The notes below the pieces were generated by a model, which was given only the letters and a program-made list of their open reading frames with translations, did no database searches and was not told the DNA's origin. This document shows positions 8,088 through 16,929 of a stretch of DNA of 58,166 nucleotides, one piece after another. Origin of the DNA: Lachnospiraceae bacterium (GTDB lineage Bacteria > Bacillota > Clostridia > Lachnospirales > Lachnospiraceae); the NCBI GenBank assembly GCA_024684085.1, contig JAIKXM010000031.1:1-58166 (forward strand). Direction: 5' to 3'. The translations under genes and the position numbers were made by a program. The first letter of the stretch is position 1. Each line of letters begins with the position of its first letter.

Positions 8088-9119
8088 CTATACAAGTTCA
8101 ACCTCTTTGTTACCATCGATTATCTCACCAACGATATAAGGTGTCTCACCGGCTGCCTTGATGGCTTCCATTGTCTTCTCAGCATCTTCGGGTGCAACGG
8201 CAAGTACCATTCCGAGACCCATGTTATATGTGTTATACATCATCTTATCTTCAATTCCGCCGGTCTTCTGAAGAAGCTTGAAGATAGGAAGAACAGGATA
8301 ACTGTCTTTGTTAACTCTGGCGCTTACGCCATCGGGAAGCATACGGGGAATATTCTCATAGAAACCGCCGCCTGTGATATGACTGCATCCCTTTACCTTA
8401 ACACCTGCATTCTTGATGCTCTTCATAGCCTTAACATAGATCTTGGTAGGGGCTATAAGTGCCTCGCCAAGTGTTGTTCCGAGCTCATCATAATAAGTAT
8501 CAAGGCTCTCTTTTGTCATCTCGAAGACCTTACGTACAAGAGAGAATCCGTTGCTGTGTACGCCGGAAGAAGCAATTCCGATAAGAGTATCGCCCTTACG
8601 GATATTCTCGCCGGTTATCAGATCCTTACGTTCAACAACACCTACTGCAAATCCTGCAAGGTCATATTCATCCTCAGCCATAAGTCCGGGATGCTCGGCA
8701 GTCTCACCGCCGATAAGAGCGGCCTCAGACATCTCACAACCTGCTGCCACACCACCTACTATGGTAGCGATCTTCTCGGGATAATTCTTGCCACATGCTA
8801 TATAATCAAGGAAAAAGAGAGGTTCTCCACCGGCACAGGCTACATCATTGACACACATTGCAACCGCATCGATACCGATCGTATCATGCTTGTCCATTAC
8901 AAAAGCAAGCTTAACCTTGGTTCCGCATCCGTCAGTTCCTGACAGAAGAACCGGGTCCTCCATCTCTTTGATCTTAGCCAAAGAGAATGCTCCTGAGAAG
9001 CCACCAAGGCCTCCGAGAACTTCTTCTCTCATTGTCTTCTTAACGGCTGCCTTCATCAATTCCACCGACTTATATCCTGCTTCAATGTCCACGCCGGCTG
9101 TCTTGTAATCTAATGCCAT
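8088..9119 (-). CDS. purM: phosphoribosylformylglycinamidine cyclo-ligase (AIR synthetase)
   Basis: Closes the imidazole ring (purine step 5). Family hallmarks: VDIEAGYKSVELMK at the N-terminus, GGLGGFSGAFSL, DGCGTKVKLAF, the D-[IV]-DAVAMCVNDV nucleotide segment, GGETAEHPG, and CSHITGGGFYENIPRMLP. The start is ATG 9119 (MALDYKTAG), giving 343 residues, with AGGAG seven bases upstream. The open frame extends 48 codons further into the 9120-9263 spacer, but that extension is repeat-like sequence without family resemblance. It lies between purE and purN in the same direction. Confidence 0.97.
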   Translation of the reverse strand: MALDYKTAGVDIEAGYKSVELMKAAVKKTMREEVLGGLGGFSGAFSLAKIKEMEDPVLLSGTDGCGTKVKLAFVMDKHDTIGIDAVAMCVNDVACAGGEPLFFLDYIACGKNYPEKIATIVGGVAAGCEMSEAALIGGETAEHPGLMAEDEYDLAGFAVGVVERKDLITGENIRKGDTLIGIASSGVHSNGFSLVRKVFEMTKESLDTYYDELGTTLGEALIAPTKIYVKAMKSIKNAGVKVKGCSHITGGGFYENIPRMLPDGVSARVNKDSYPVLPIFKLLQKTGGIEDKMMYNTYNMGLGMVLAVAPEDAEKTMEAIKAAGETPYIVGEIIDGNKEVELV

Positions 9120-9223
9120 TTTTTCTCTCCTTAATCTTCTATATATTATTGGGGATTCGCAACACATCGATCTTTGCATGAACCATCCGTCATACACTCC
9201 GATCTTAATACTCATCGTTCTGC

Positions 9224-9319
9224 ATTGGATGTGATCATAATACCGGTCGATCTCCATACGCACCGGTCAGTATTGGATGTGATCATAACACCTGTCGATC
9301 TTCATATGTATCGCTCATA
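9224..9319. repeat. 48-bp direct repeat (two copies) between purE and purM
   Basis: Copies at 9224-9271 and 9272-9319 each begin ATTGGATGTGATCATAA and share a GTCGATCTnCATA block. A more diverged relative precedes them at about 9169-9223. Together they make up most of the 226-bp purE-purM spacer. Confidence 0.8.
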
Positions 9320-9345
9320 CCCTTGTTACCTTTTTTATACTGCGA

Positions 9346-9852
9346 TCACTTCTGATAATTCTTATAACCGCACTCTTTAAGCTTCTCATTCTTTGCTATA
9401 ACAGATTTCTTAAGGCCTTCCTTATAATCTTTAAGTCTTGCAAGGAGCTCAGCATCCGATGTTGCAAGTATCCTTGCTGCCAAAAGTCCCGCATTAGCTC
9501 CACCGCCTATCGCAACCGTAGCGACCGGTATGCCCGAAGGCATCTGAAGGATGGAATAAAGTGCATCCTGTCCGTTAAGCGCTCCGCCACCCATAGGTAT
9601 ACCTATTACAGGCATGGGAAAAATAGCGGCACACATACCGGGCAGATGCGCTGCCATTCCCGCACCTGCGATAATGACCTTTATCCCTCTGTCTTCCGCT
9701 GTCTTCGCATATTCAAAAAATTCATCAGGCTCTCTGTGAGCCGAAATGATATCCATCTCAAAGCTTACACCTAATTCCTCAAGGATATCTGCGGCCTTTG
9801 ACATTACCGCCATATCCGAATCACTGCCCATTACTATTCCTACCTGTGGCAT
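9346..9852 (-). CDS. purE: N5-carboxyaminoimidazole ribonucleotide mutase (class I PurE)
   Basis: Converts N5-CAIR to CAIR in purine synthesis. The 168-residue protein has the nucleotide-binding GSDSDMAVM, the catalytic SAHREPDEF (Ser and His of the active site), AGAGMAAHLPGM, and LYSILQMPSGIPVATVAIGG. The start is ATG 9852 (MPQVGIVMGSDSD), which has AAGGAG seven bases upstream. The earlier in-frame ATGs at 9870 and 9858 precede or abut that site and would add non-family residues. No purK is seen in the window. It is the first pur gene of the block, but with only 148 bp of mostly repeats between it and the upstream peptidase gene. Confidence 0.95.
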   Translation of the reverse strand: MPQVGIVMGSDSDMAVMSKAADILEELGVSFEMDIISAHREPDEFFEYAKTAEDRGIKVIIAGAGMAAHLPGMCAAIFPMPVIGIPMGGGALNGQDALYSILQMPSGIPVATVAIGGGANAGLLAARILATSDAELLARLKDYKEGLKKSVIAKNEKLKECGYKNYQK

Positions 9853-9889
9853 TTCCATTCTCCTTTTCATTCTGTATGTTTATTATTAG

Positions 9890-10000
9890 AATACCTCTTT
9901 GAGCATTCATATATTCTCTGACTGTGTCATCCGACAGCAATACCTCTTTGAGCATTCATATATTCTCTGACTGTGCCATCCGACAGCAATCCCTCTTTGA
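9890..10000. repeat. 49-bp direct repeat at the 3' end of the M29 peptidase gene
   Basis: Two near-identical copies (9890-9938 and 9939-9987, one base different: TGTGTCAT against TGTGCCAT) and a truncated third (9988-10000) that runs up to the stop codon of the gene at 10001. The array occupies most of the space between that gene and purE. Confidence 0.9.
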
Positions 10001-12046
10001 TCACACGATCTGTCTTAGAGGCTCATTAAGGCTTTCCAGACCTTCAAGTACAAAAAGCCCGTCTCTTATTATATCGTGAACACCACCACTTCCGTCAATA
10101 GCGGATACTGCTCCGAGTTCATCATATGGTATGGTGATATCCGTATGACAGTTAAAATAAGCCTTTTCCGGATCTGTATCCCTAAGGGCAGAGAAGCTGT
10201 TCTCCCTAGCCACAATAGCCTTACCGTCCGGATTATATGTCATCACATCTTCTTCACGCGAGTAACAGGTATCACCCACTGCAAAATGAGGTCCCGTCTT
10301 CTCAGCAATCAGGATCGGCATGACATTCTCAAGCGAGTATTTTTTTGTCGCCTTATATGCAACAGTGTTAGTGCCTATGGCGAACTCTCCCATCGGAAGC
10401 GTCTCATGATTGAAGAGAAGATGTTCTCTTATATATTCCCTGTTCTTACTCTCTTCTTCATAATTGTCACAACTGTAATCCTTAACACAGCCGTTAACAA
10501 ACCAAAGCTTAAGATTCTTATATGGACGACCGTTAAGATATACATACTTCACATGAAGAAGTCCGTCTGTTCCTTCAAGCCTCGGACTTGTGAAGACCTC
10601 ACCGACCGGAATATTGACATCTGCCACACAATTCTCAAAGGCGGTCTCTTTTTCCGGATCATTAAGAGTGATAAGTGCCACCGTAAGATCGGTCAGATTG
10701 CCGTCTTTACCTCTGATATGCACCTTCTCGGCCTTGTCCAGCTGATCGATTATGATCTGCTGCATATCCCTGTACATCTCATAGTCCAGAGTGTTGATCC
10801 CGATCGTCTCCCTGAATATCTCTTCGAACCTGTCTCCGATATCCGGAATGGGAAAAGCGATTATAGTGAAGCTTCTCTCTTCATTCTTAATATAATCACC
10901 AAGCATGGTAACGCTTCTTGATGTATACTCATTGAACAGTTTTCTGGTCTTCTCATCAGGCTTGATAACCACAGACTTACTCTCGGGTATAAAAGGCGAT
11001 TCGCCGAAAGACTCGATAACAGCAGGTCCGCCAAAAAGTGCGAGCTCACTCTTCTGTGACTCAAGAGCCTTATGCAATGCCTCAATCCTGCGTTCCATAT
11101 AACGCTTATCGAAGAACAGCGCCTTGTCATTCTCATGATCGTATTCAAACTGCCTGTTCGGGATCGTACCGTACAAGCCGTTCTTAACACTTTTTCTTCC
11201 GTTATACACGCTGACTTCCGCAGGACATATAACAGACTTAAGCCCAATGGACGCGAACAATTCCACGGCTCTTCGGACCATTCGCTCGAATCCTATGAAA
11301 TATCTGATCTCAACGGTATCCTTGATCGACAGATCCTTGCCGGTAACGATGAATCCAAGCCTGTATCCTTCGGTATATACCGAAGCCATCCTGTCGATCT
11401 CTTCATCACTCAGAGTATTCATGAATCTGACGAGCTTACATTCATTATCGCTTATATAATCGCCATAATCATACAGGTAATCTATACTTGTAAGATCGGC
11501 TTTTTCTATTATCTCTCCGGCAAGCGTCGGCTTATATATGTATCTGTCACTCAACTGTCTCTCGGTAAACAGTTCAAGATAATCATATGAAAAGGAACCA
11601 ATCGCATCCTTCACGGCAGTCAGCGTATCAATTCCGTCATCTTCGGAGGTTAATATGACATATATCTGAATAAAGAGCTCCATCCTGATCAGGAGATCCT
11701 CAATATCCTGCCTGTAGGCATAGGATACACAAGCCTGACACTCCGCATAAACCGAAGACAGAACTGCTCCGATCTTATCCCCAAGCTTATCCGATGCATA
11801 CGAAGGATTGAGATAACTCTTATCATATTCATCCTTCAGCTCATGATACAGCCCGGCATTAAGAGCCTGCTTCTCTTTTAGATCCAGACTCTTATACTTA
11901 TCGGAACGAATAAGCTCATATACATCCGTCACCATCAGAAGATAGGAAGCCACGCTTCGGCAATAATCCGAATATTGCATATTAAGATCTTCATCAGCTA
12001 TGTTATGAAGTTTTTCAACTGCCAGTTCATATCTTAATTCAAGCAT
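10001..12046 (-). CDS. M29-family (AmpS/aminopeptidase T-like) metallopeptidase with a long N-terminal region
   Basis: The 681-residue protein carries M29-like motifs in its last third: GEVFTSP (about 481-487), GEFAIGTN (about 553-560), GPHFAVG (about 583-589) and NCHTDI (about 632). These match the Glu, Glu, His and His/Asp metal ligands of aminopeptidase T-type enzymes that use two metal ions. The first roughly 300 residues are largely helical and match no domain I recognise; they are extra compared with the classic 410-residue enzymes. No signal peptide, so cytoplasmic peptide turnover is likely. It follows the DUF6142-like gene by 8 bp and is probably co-transcribed with pyrE. Substrate unknown; family assignment fairly confident. 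Confidence 0.82.
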   Translation of the reverse strand: MLELRYELAVEKLHNIADEDLNMQYSDYCRSVASYLLMVTDVYELIRSDKYKSLDLKEKQALNAGLYHELKDEYDKSYLNPSYASDKLGDKIGAVLSSVYAECQACVSYAYRQDIEDLLIRMELFIQIYVILTSEDDGIDTLTAVKDAIGSFSYDYLELFTERQLSDRYIYKPTLAGEIIEKADLTSIDYLYDYGDYISDNECKLVRFMNTLSDEEIDRMASVYTEGYRLGFIVTGKDLSIKDTVEIRYFIGFERMVRRAVELFASIGLKSVICPAEVSVYNGRKSVKNGLYGTIPNRQFEYDHENDKALFFDKRYMERRIEALHKALESQKSELALFGGPAVIESFGESPFIPESKSVVIKPDEKTRKLFNEYTSRSVTMLGDYIKNEERSFTIIAFPIPDIGDRFEEIFRETIGINTLDYEMYRDMQQIIIDQLDKAEKVHIRGKDGNLTDLTVALITLNDPEKETAFENCVADVNIPVGEVFTSPRLEGTDGLLHVKYVYLNGRPYKNLKLWFVNGCVKDYSCDNYEEESKNREYIREHLLFNHETLPMGEFAIGTNTVAYKATKKYSLENVMPILIAEKTGPHFAVGDTCYSREEDVMTYNPDGKAIVARENSFSALRDTDPEKAYFNCHTDITIPYDELGAVSAIDGSGGVHDIIRDGLFVLEGLESLNEPLRQIV

Positions 12047-12054
12047 CTCTTCCT

Positions 12055-12369
12055 CTATAAATACGCGCCCGCACTTAAGAGCAGGCCTATACTGATGATA
12101 GCAAGCACATTCAATATGATACCTATATAGGTAAACAGATAGAACTTACCGGCTTCATTCTTGCCCATATAGCCAAGGATCAGACCGACTATGGCGAATA
12201 CCAGCGCAAGAATACAGGATGCCGATATTCTGTCACTCGCCACCCCGTTATTCAAATATGTGAAGTAAACTGCGATGATGATCGCCGATACATCAATGAC
12301 TCCCAACAGTGAGGACATTATCCCTTTATAGGAATGTTGTTTATTTGTAAAAATATATTTACGATTCAA
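12055..12369 (-). CDS. small three- or four-helix membrane protein (DUF6142-like)
   Basis: A 104-residue protein with membrane segments at roughly 20-40, 50-67 and 76-100, and a hydrophilic N-terminus (NRKYIFTNKQHSYKG). It resembles the lineage-restricted family I know as DUF6142; function unknown. The start is TTG at 12369, with GAGG and a 7-nt spacer upstream. The first in-frame ATG is 17 codons in and would remove the conserved N-terminus. It lies 28 bp after pyrE and 8 bp before the M29 gene, so expression with pyrimidine synthesis is likely by position only. Confidence 0.72.
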   Translation of the reverse strand: MNRKYIFTNKQHSYKGIMSSLLGVIDVSAIIIAVYFTYLNNGVASDRISASCILALVFAIVGLILGYMGKNEAGKFYLFTYIGIILNVLAIISIGLLLSAGAYL

Positions 12370-12397
12370 TTTTTGGCCTCTTTATAGGTTTCTCCTA

Positions 12398-13072
12398 TTA
12401 TTTAGCGCCATATTCAGCATAATATGCATCTATTCTGGCCTTCATCTCATCATCTATAAGGACTCTTCCGTTAACCTCTCGTCCGTAAAGATATTCAATA
12501 ACATCTGTCATTGATACTATTGCCGAGGTCTCGAATCCATATAACTCCTTGATCTCCTGAAGCGCACTTCCTGTTCCCTTACCTCTCTCCATTCGATTCA
12601 GAGATACCATAAGACCAACGATATCAACTTTTGCCTGTTCACGAAGGATCGGAACGGTCTCTTCCATTGATTTACCGGAAGTGGTAACATCCTCGATTAT
12701 AACAACTCTGTCTCCGTCCTGAAGCTTACTGCCAAGCAGGATACCTGCATCGCCATGATCCTTAACCTCCTTACGGTTAGAACAATATCTGATCTCCTTA
12801 CCATAGAGCTTGCTGTATGCGATAGTTGTTGCTACAGAAAGAGGAATACCCTTATATGCAGGTCCAAAGAGAACATCGAAGTCATCTCCGTACGTCTCGT
12901 GAATAGCCTTGGCATAATACTCACCCAGCTTCATAAGCTGTGCTCCCGTAACATATGCTCCCGCATTCATAAAAAACGGTGACTTACGTCCGCTCTTAAG
13001 AGTGAACTCACCAAACTTAAGAACATCACAACCTATCATAAATTCAATAAATTCCTGTTTATACTGTTCCAT
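12398..13072 (-). CDS. pyrE: orotate phosphoribosyltransferase
   Basis: Makes orotidine monophosphate from orotate and PRPP. The 224-residue protein has the family start FGEFTLKSGRKSPFFMN, FGPAYKGIPL, the flexible-loop lysines around NRKEVKDHG, and the PRPP motif VVIIEDVTTSGKS. ATG 13072 is the family-like start. It follows pyrF at 259 bp, with the gap occupied by the 23-bp array at 13113-13228. Confidence 0.97.
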   Translation of the reverse strand: MEQYKQEFIEFMIGCDVLKFGEFTLKSGRKSPFFMNAGAYVTGAQLMKLGEYYAKAIHETYGDDFDVLFGPAYKGIPLSVATTIAYSKLYGKEIRYCSNRKEVKDHGDAGILLGSKLQDGDRVVIIEDVTTSGKSMEETVPILREQAKVDIVGLMVSLNRMERGKGTGSALQEIKELYGFETSAIVSMTDVIEYLYGREVNGRVLIDDEMKARIDAYYAEYGAK

Positions 13073-13112
13073 TTATTAGATCCTCTCTTCTTATCAATAA
13101 ATATCTCTCCGG

Positions 13113-13228
13113 CATATCCTATATTATAAGAGTGCCATATCCTATATCAAATGACTGTCATTTCCTAATATTATATGACTGTCTAAACCTATATTATAAG
13201 GCTGACTTATCCTCTATTATATGACTGT
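13113..13228. repeat. 23-bp AT-rich tandem array between pyrF and pyrE
   Basis: Five consecutive units of 23-24 bp, such as CATATCCTATATTATAAGAG plus TGC and CATATCCTATATCAAATGAC plus TGT, with alternating endings. The array lies between the pyrF stop and the pyrE start and has no open frame with coding character. Confidence 0.85.
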
Positions 13229-13331
13229 CTCAGCCGTATATCCGGCTCATCTGTAATTTTATTACATATCAGCCCATTTTCAACCCGCCAAACCGGCTCA
13301 TATGATAAATTGCTTCATATCTGTATATCGT

Positions 13332-14252
13332 TTATCCGATTGCGGACATTATATCCTCTTTCATTGCTTTAACGGCTGCCTTGGCTGCATCAGCGTAACC
13401 TTCCTCGCCATACTTTGCATATTCTTCCTGAAGATATGCACCTATGATACCTCTTGAAGAATTAACAATGGCGCCAAGTCCGTCTTTATTAAAGAAATGT
13501 GCAAGATCCTTACCCTTACCGCCCTGTGCACCATATCCCGGCACAAGAATGTAGCTCTTGGGCATTACTTCTCGCATGGCCATACCGACTTCCGGATATG
13601 TAGCTCCTACAACGGCTCCAACATAACTGTACTCATCACCCATAAGCGAATCTGCCCACTCGGCTACCTTATCGGCAACGAGATTATAGAGTGTCTTGCC
13701 CTCAAAGTTCTTATCCTGGAACTCTCCACTACTTGGGTTGGATGTCTTAACCAGCACGAAGATCCCCTTCTTCTCTTCTGCACATACATCAAGGAAAGGC
13801 TTTATTCCGTCACTTCCAAGATAAGGATTGACTGTTGCGAAGTCTTCATCAAAAGCCTTGCATACAGTATTACCGACTTTTACGGAACCTAAGTGTCCTA
13901 TCGCATAAGCGGCTGAAGTAGATCCTATATCGCCTCTCTTAATATCAGCTATAACAACAAGCCCCTTCTCCTTACAATACTTAACAGTCTTATCAAAGGC
14001 AACAAGTCCGGGCAGCCCGTACTGCTCATACATTGCTATCTGAGGCTTAACCGCAGGTATATCTTCACATACTGCATCTATGATCCCCTTATTATACTGC
14101 CAAATCGCTTCTCCGGCCGCTTCCAGAGTCTCACCATACTGTTCTATCGCCTTCTTCATAAGGAAATCAGGGATAAGCTTATCTGTAGGATCAAGTCCTA
14201 CAACAATAGGCGCGTTGGTCTTCCTGATATTGGCTACAAGTTTGTTGATCAT
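13332..14252 (-). CDS. pyrF: orotidine 5'-phosphate decarboxylase (long, PyrF type 2 form)
   Basis: Last step to UMP. The 306-residue product is of the longer subfamily. It has VGLDPTDKLIPDF near the start, KPQIAMYEQYGLPG, the catalytic IADIKRGDIGSTS (Lys and Asp of the proton-transfer array), VNPYLGSDG, LVKTSNPSS, and the phosphate-gripping VPGYGAQGG near the end. A good sigma-A promoter lies at 14313-14341, so pyrF appears to start the pyr-pur transcription unit, separated from nrdD by a terminator. Confidence 0.97.
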   Translation of the reverse strand: MINKLVANIRKTNAPIVVGLDPTDKLIPDFLMKKAIEQYGETLEAAGEAIWQYNKGIIDAVCEDIPAVKPQIAMYEQYGLPGLVAFDKTVKYCKEKGLVVIADIKRGDIGSTSAAYAIGHLGSVKVGNTVCKAFDEDFATVNPYLGSDGIKPFLDVCAEEKKGIFVLVKTSNPSSGEFQDKNFEGKTLYNLVADKVAEWADSLMGDEYSYVGAVVGATYPEVGMAMREVMPKSYILVPGYGAQGGKGKDLAHFFNKDGLGAIVNSSRGIIGAYLQEEYAKYGEEGYADAAKAAVKAMKEDIMSAIG

Positions 14253-14312
14253 ACATCCTCCTCTTGCCGTCAGACGGCTGTTGTTCTTTATTCATTAATG
14301 GGCATCATTGTT

Positions 14313-14341
14313 ATTATAATCAATTCGCTGTCTATGTACAA
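14313..14341 (-). promoter_or_regulatory. sigma-A promoter for pyrF
   Basis: On the minus strand: -35 TTGTAC (14336-14341), 17-bp spacer, -10 TATAAT (14313-14318). Transcription would start near 14306, giving a leader of about 55 nt. I see no PyrR-type attenuator in so short a leader. Confidence 0.75.
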
Positions 14342-14370
14342 CATCATGATCCGCCCTATATGCCAAAATC

Positions 14371-14399
14371 AGGCGAGTCGGAATCGATCCGGCCCGCCT
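14371..14399 (-). terminator. intrinsic terminator of nrdD
   Basis: A hairpin with outer arms AGGCG / CGCCT and inner CGGA / TCCG pairing (about 11 pairs, one mismatch), followed on the minus strand by GATTTTGG. It lies 7 bp past the nrdD stop. Confidence 0.65.
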
Positions 14400-14405
14400 C
14401 ATTAA

Positions 14406-16796
14406 TTAAACCATCAATTGTTTGTCTGTAGCATACTTCTTGATATTGGAAGCATTAACATATTTCCTGTAATTCTCTCCGTCTACCTCTACAAGCGTAG
14501 GTGCCTGCATGATTCCGTATTTGCTTACAAGTTCCATATTCTCTTCGGCATCTATCAGGATATACTTCTCATTACCCAGATACTCTTTTGCCAGCTTGCA
14601 ATTCGGACAGGTCTTAGTGGTAAACAGATATAATATATGTTCAGGTGTGCTGCATTCTACAAGCGGTTCTGCCTTATCATAATCAGAGATCTTAACCACT
14701 GTATTAACAGACCTCTTCAATGATGAATTCTCAATATCATATTCTGTTCTGTTACTGTATTCCTGTAACTTACCGTCATTCCAGTTCTGTACAGGTCTGT
14801 AATAACCTGTTATACGGCTGTATACTTCGGTTGACGCTCCGCATACGGGACATGTCTTATGTTCTCCGTTAAGGTATCCGTGTTCCTTACATATAGAATA
14901 TGTAGGTGATAAGGTGAAGTAAGGAAGCTTGTAATTCTCTGCGATGGTTCTTACAAGATCAGCCGCAGCCTTCCAATCGGGAAGCTTCTCACCTAAGAAT
15001 GCATGGAATACTGTTCCCGAAGTATAGAGTGTCTGTAATTCATCCTGAATATCAAGAGCATCAAAAATATCTGCGGTGTAATCAACAGGTAAGTGTGATG
15101 AATTGGTATAGTAGGGTGTATCACCGGGATGACCTGCAGTTTTGATCTGAGGCCACTGCTTGCGGTCATGCTTGGCAAGTCTGTATGTAGTACTCTCAGC
15201 AGGAGTTGCTTCGAGATTGTAAAGATCACCATACATCTCCTGATAATCCGAGAGTCTCTCTCTCATATGATTAAGTACCTTCTTGGTGAACTCCTGAGTT
15301 CTCTTATCTGTCATATCAGCTCTGAGCCAGTTGGCATTAAGACCAACCTCATTCATACCGATAAGACCGATGGTAGAGAAATGATTATCAAAGGTCCCAA
15401 GGTATCTCTTTGTATAAGGATATAATCCTTCATCAAGAAGCTTGGTAATAACGCCTCTCTTGATCTTAAGAGATCTTGCTGCGATATCCATCATCCTGTT
15501 CAGACGCTTGAAGAAATCATCTTCATCGGAAGCAAGATAAGCGATCCTGGGCATATTAATGGTAACAACGCCCACACTTCCCGTACTCTCGCCGGAACCG
15601 AAGAAACCGCCCGATTTCTTACGAAGTTCACGAAGATCAAGTCTTAATCTGCAACACATTGATCTGACATCCGAAGGCTCCATATCCGAATTGATATAAT
15701 TAGAGAAGTAAGGAGTACCATACTTGGAAGTCATCTCAAAGAGTAATCTGTTATTCTCTGTATCCGACCAATTAAAATCACGTGTTATTGAATATGTAGG
15801 GATGGGATACTGGAAGCCTCTGCCATTGGCATCGCCTTCGATCATGGTCTCAATAAATGCCTTATTGACCATATCCATCTCTTTCTTGCAATCCTTATAG
15901 CAGAAGTTCTGCTCTTCACCTCCTACAATAGCAGGAAGTTCAGCCAGATCCGCGGGAACAGTCCAATCAAGTGTTATATTGGAGAAAGGAGCCTGTGTTC
16001 CCCAACGGCTGGGAGTATTGACACCGTATATAAATGCTTCGATACACTTCTTAACTTCCTTGTAAGACAGATTATCAACCTTAACAAAGGGAGCAAGGTA
16101 TGTATCAAAAGACGAGAATGCCTGCGCGCCTGCCCATTCATTCTGCATGATACCGAGGAAGTTAACCATCTGATTACATAATACAGACAGATGAGATGCC
16201 GGTGCGGATGTGATCTTACCCGTGATACCGCCAAGTCCTTCCTTAATAAGCTGCTTAAGAGACCAGCCTGCGCAATAACCTGTGAGCATTGACAGATCAT
16301 GAATATGAATGTCTGCATTGCGGTGAGCTGTAGCGATCTCTTCATCATATATCTCAGAGAGCCAGTAATTGGCTGTAACTGCACCCGAATTACTTAAGAT
16401 AAGACCTCCTACGGAATATGTAACCGTAGAATTCTCCTTAACTCTCCAATCTTCAATCTTAACATAGCTGTTAACCACATCCTTGTAATCAAGAATGGTA
16501 GACTTCATGGTACGAAGTTTCTCTCTTTGCTTACGATACAGTATGAATGCTTTGGCAGCCTCTGTATAGCCTGCCTGCTCCAGAACCTTCTCAACACTGT
16601 CCTGGATATCCTCCACCTGAATCTTGTTCTCCTTGATCTTACTCTGAAAATCTGCTGTAACTCTGAGTGCCAGCAGGTCAATCACATCATTGCTGTACTG
16701 AACCTCTGTTGCTCTGAACGCCTTAATGATCGCATCGCTGATCTTAGCTAAAGTAAAGTCTGCCTCCAACCCGTCTCTTTTAACAACCTGTAACAT
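14406..16796 (-). CDS. nrdD: anaerobic (class III) ribonucleoside-triphosphate reductase with fused C-terminal redoxin domain
   Basis: Glycyl-radical enzyme reducing NTPs to dNTPs without oxygen. The 796 residues contain an N-terminal ATP-cone (about 1-95), the ten-stranded barrel with SMCCRLRLDLRELRKKSGG, a zinc site C636-x2-H ... C649-x2-C652, and the radical site RITGYYRPV with Gly664. After it comes a separate glutaredoxin/thioredoxin-like domain (about 722-796) starting LYLFTTKTCPNC, with C730 and C733 and a cis-Pro segment QAPTLVEV. The activase gene nrdG is not in the window. Upstream lie a strong promoter and NrdR-like boxes. The fused domain may re-reduce the active-site cysteines directly; that is inference. 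Confidence 0.95.
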   Translation of the reverse strand: MLQVVKRDGLEADFTLAKISDAIIKAFRATEVQYSNDVIDLLALRVTADFQSKIKENKIQVEDIQDSVEKVLEQAGYTEAAKAFILYRKQREKLRTMKSTILDYKDVVNSYVKIEDWRVKENSTVTYSVGGLILSNSGAVTANYWLSEIYDEEIATAHRNADIHIHDLSMLTGYCAGWSLKQLIKEGLGGITGKITSAPASHLSVLCNQMVNFLGIMQNEWAGAQAFSSFDTYLAPFVKVDNLSYKEVKKCIEAFIYGVNTPSRWGTQAPFSNITLDWTVPADLAELPAIVGGEEQNFCYKDCKKEMDMVNKAFIETMIEGDANGRGFQYPIPTYSITRDFNWSDTENNRLLFEMTSKYGTPYFSNYINSDMEPSDVRSMCCRLRLDLRELRKKSGGFFGSGESTGSVGVVTINMPRIAYLASDEDDFFKRLNRMMDIAARSLKIKRGVITKLLDEGLYPYTKRYLGTFDNHFSTIGLIGMNEVGLNANWLRADMTDKRTQEFTKKVLNHMRERLSDYQEMYGDLYNLEATPAESTTYRLAKHDRKQWPQIKTAGHPGDTPYYTNSSHLPVDYTADIFDALDIQDELQTLYTSGTVFHAFLGEKLPDWKAAADLVRTIAENYKLPYFTLSPTYSICKEHGYLNGEHKTCPVCGASTEVYSRITGYYRPVQNWNDGKLQEYSNRTEYDIENSSLKRSVNTVVKISDYDKAEPLVECSTPEHILYLFTTKTCPNCKLAKEYLGNEKYILIDAEENMELVSKYGIMQAPTLVEVDGENYRKYVNASNIKKYATDKQLMV

Positions 16797-16875
16797 TTTT
16801 TGTTATCCCCGCCTTCCGGTAATTCTATTAATTGCTCTTACTTTTCATACATTTTGTACAATTACTTGACATAAC

Positions 16876-16891
16876 ATACAAGATGTAGCCC
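16876..16891. promoter_or_regulatory. weak third NrdR-box-like site in the nrdD leader
   Basis: ATACAAGATGTAGCCC shares the ACAAGATGTAG core of the two stronger boxes but fits the NrdR consensus at only about 10 of 16 positions. It lies just downstream of the predicted start site, 61 bp (about six helical turns) from box 16937-16952. Confidence 0.35.
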
Positions 16892-16900
16892 ACTATGTCT

Positions 16901-16929
16901 ATATTATCATCGCACATTTTCAGTGTCAA
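16901..16929 (-). promoter_or_regulatory. consensus sigma-A promoter for nrdD
   Basis: Minus strand: -35 TTGACA (16924-16929), 17-bp spacer, -10 TAATAT (16901-16906). It leaves about 100 nt of leader before the nrdD ATG. Confidence 0.88.

Noticed and set aside
9120..9263. 48-codon N-terminal extension of purM
   Set aside because: The ribosome site and family-like start are at 9119, and the extension translates repeat sequence.
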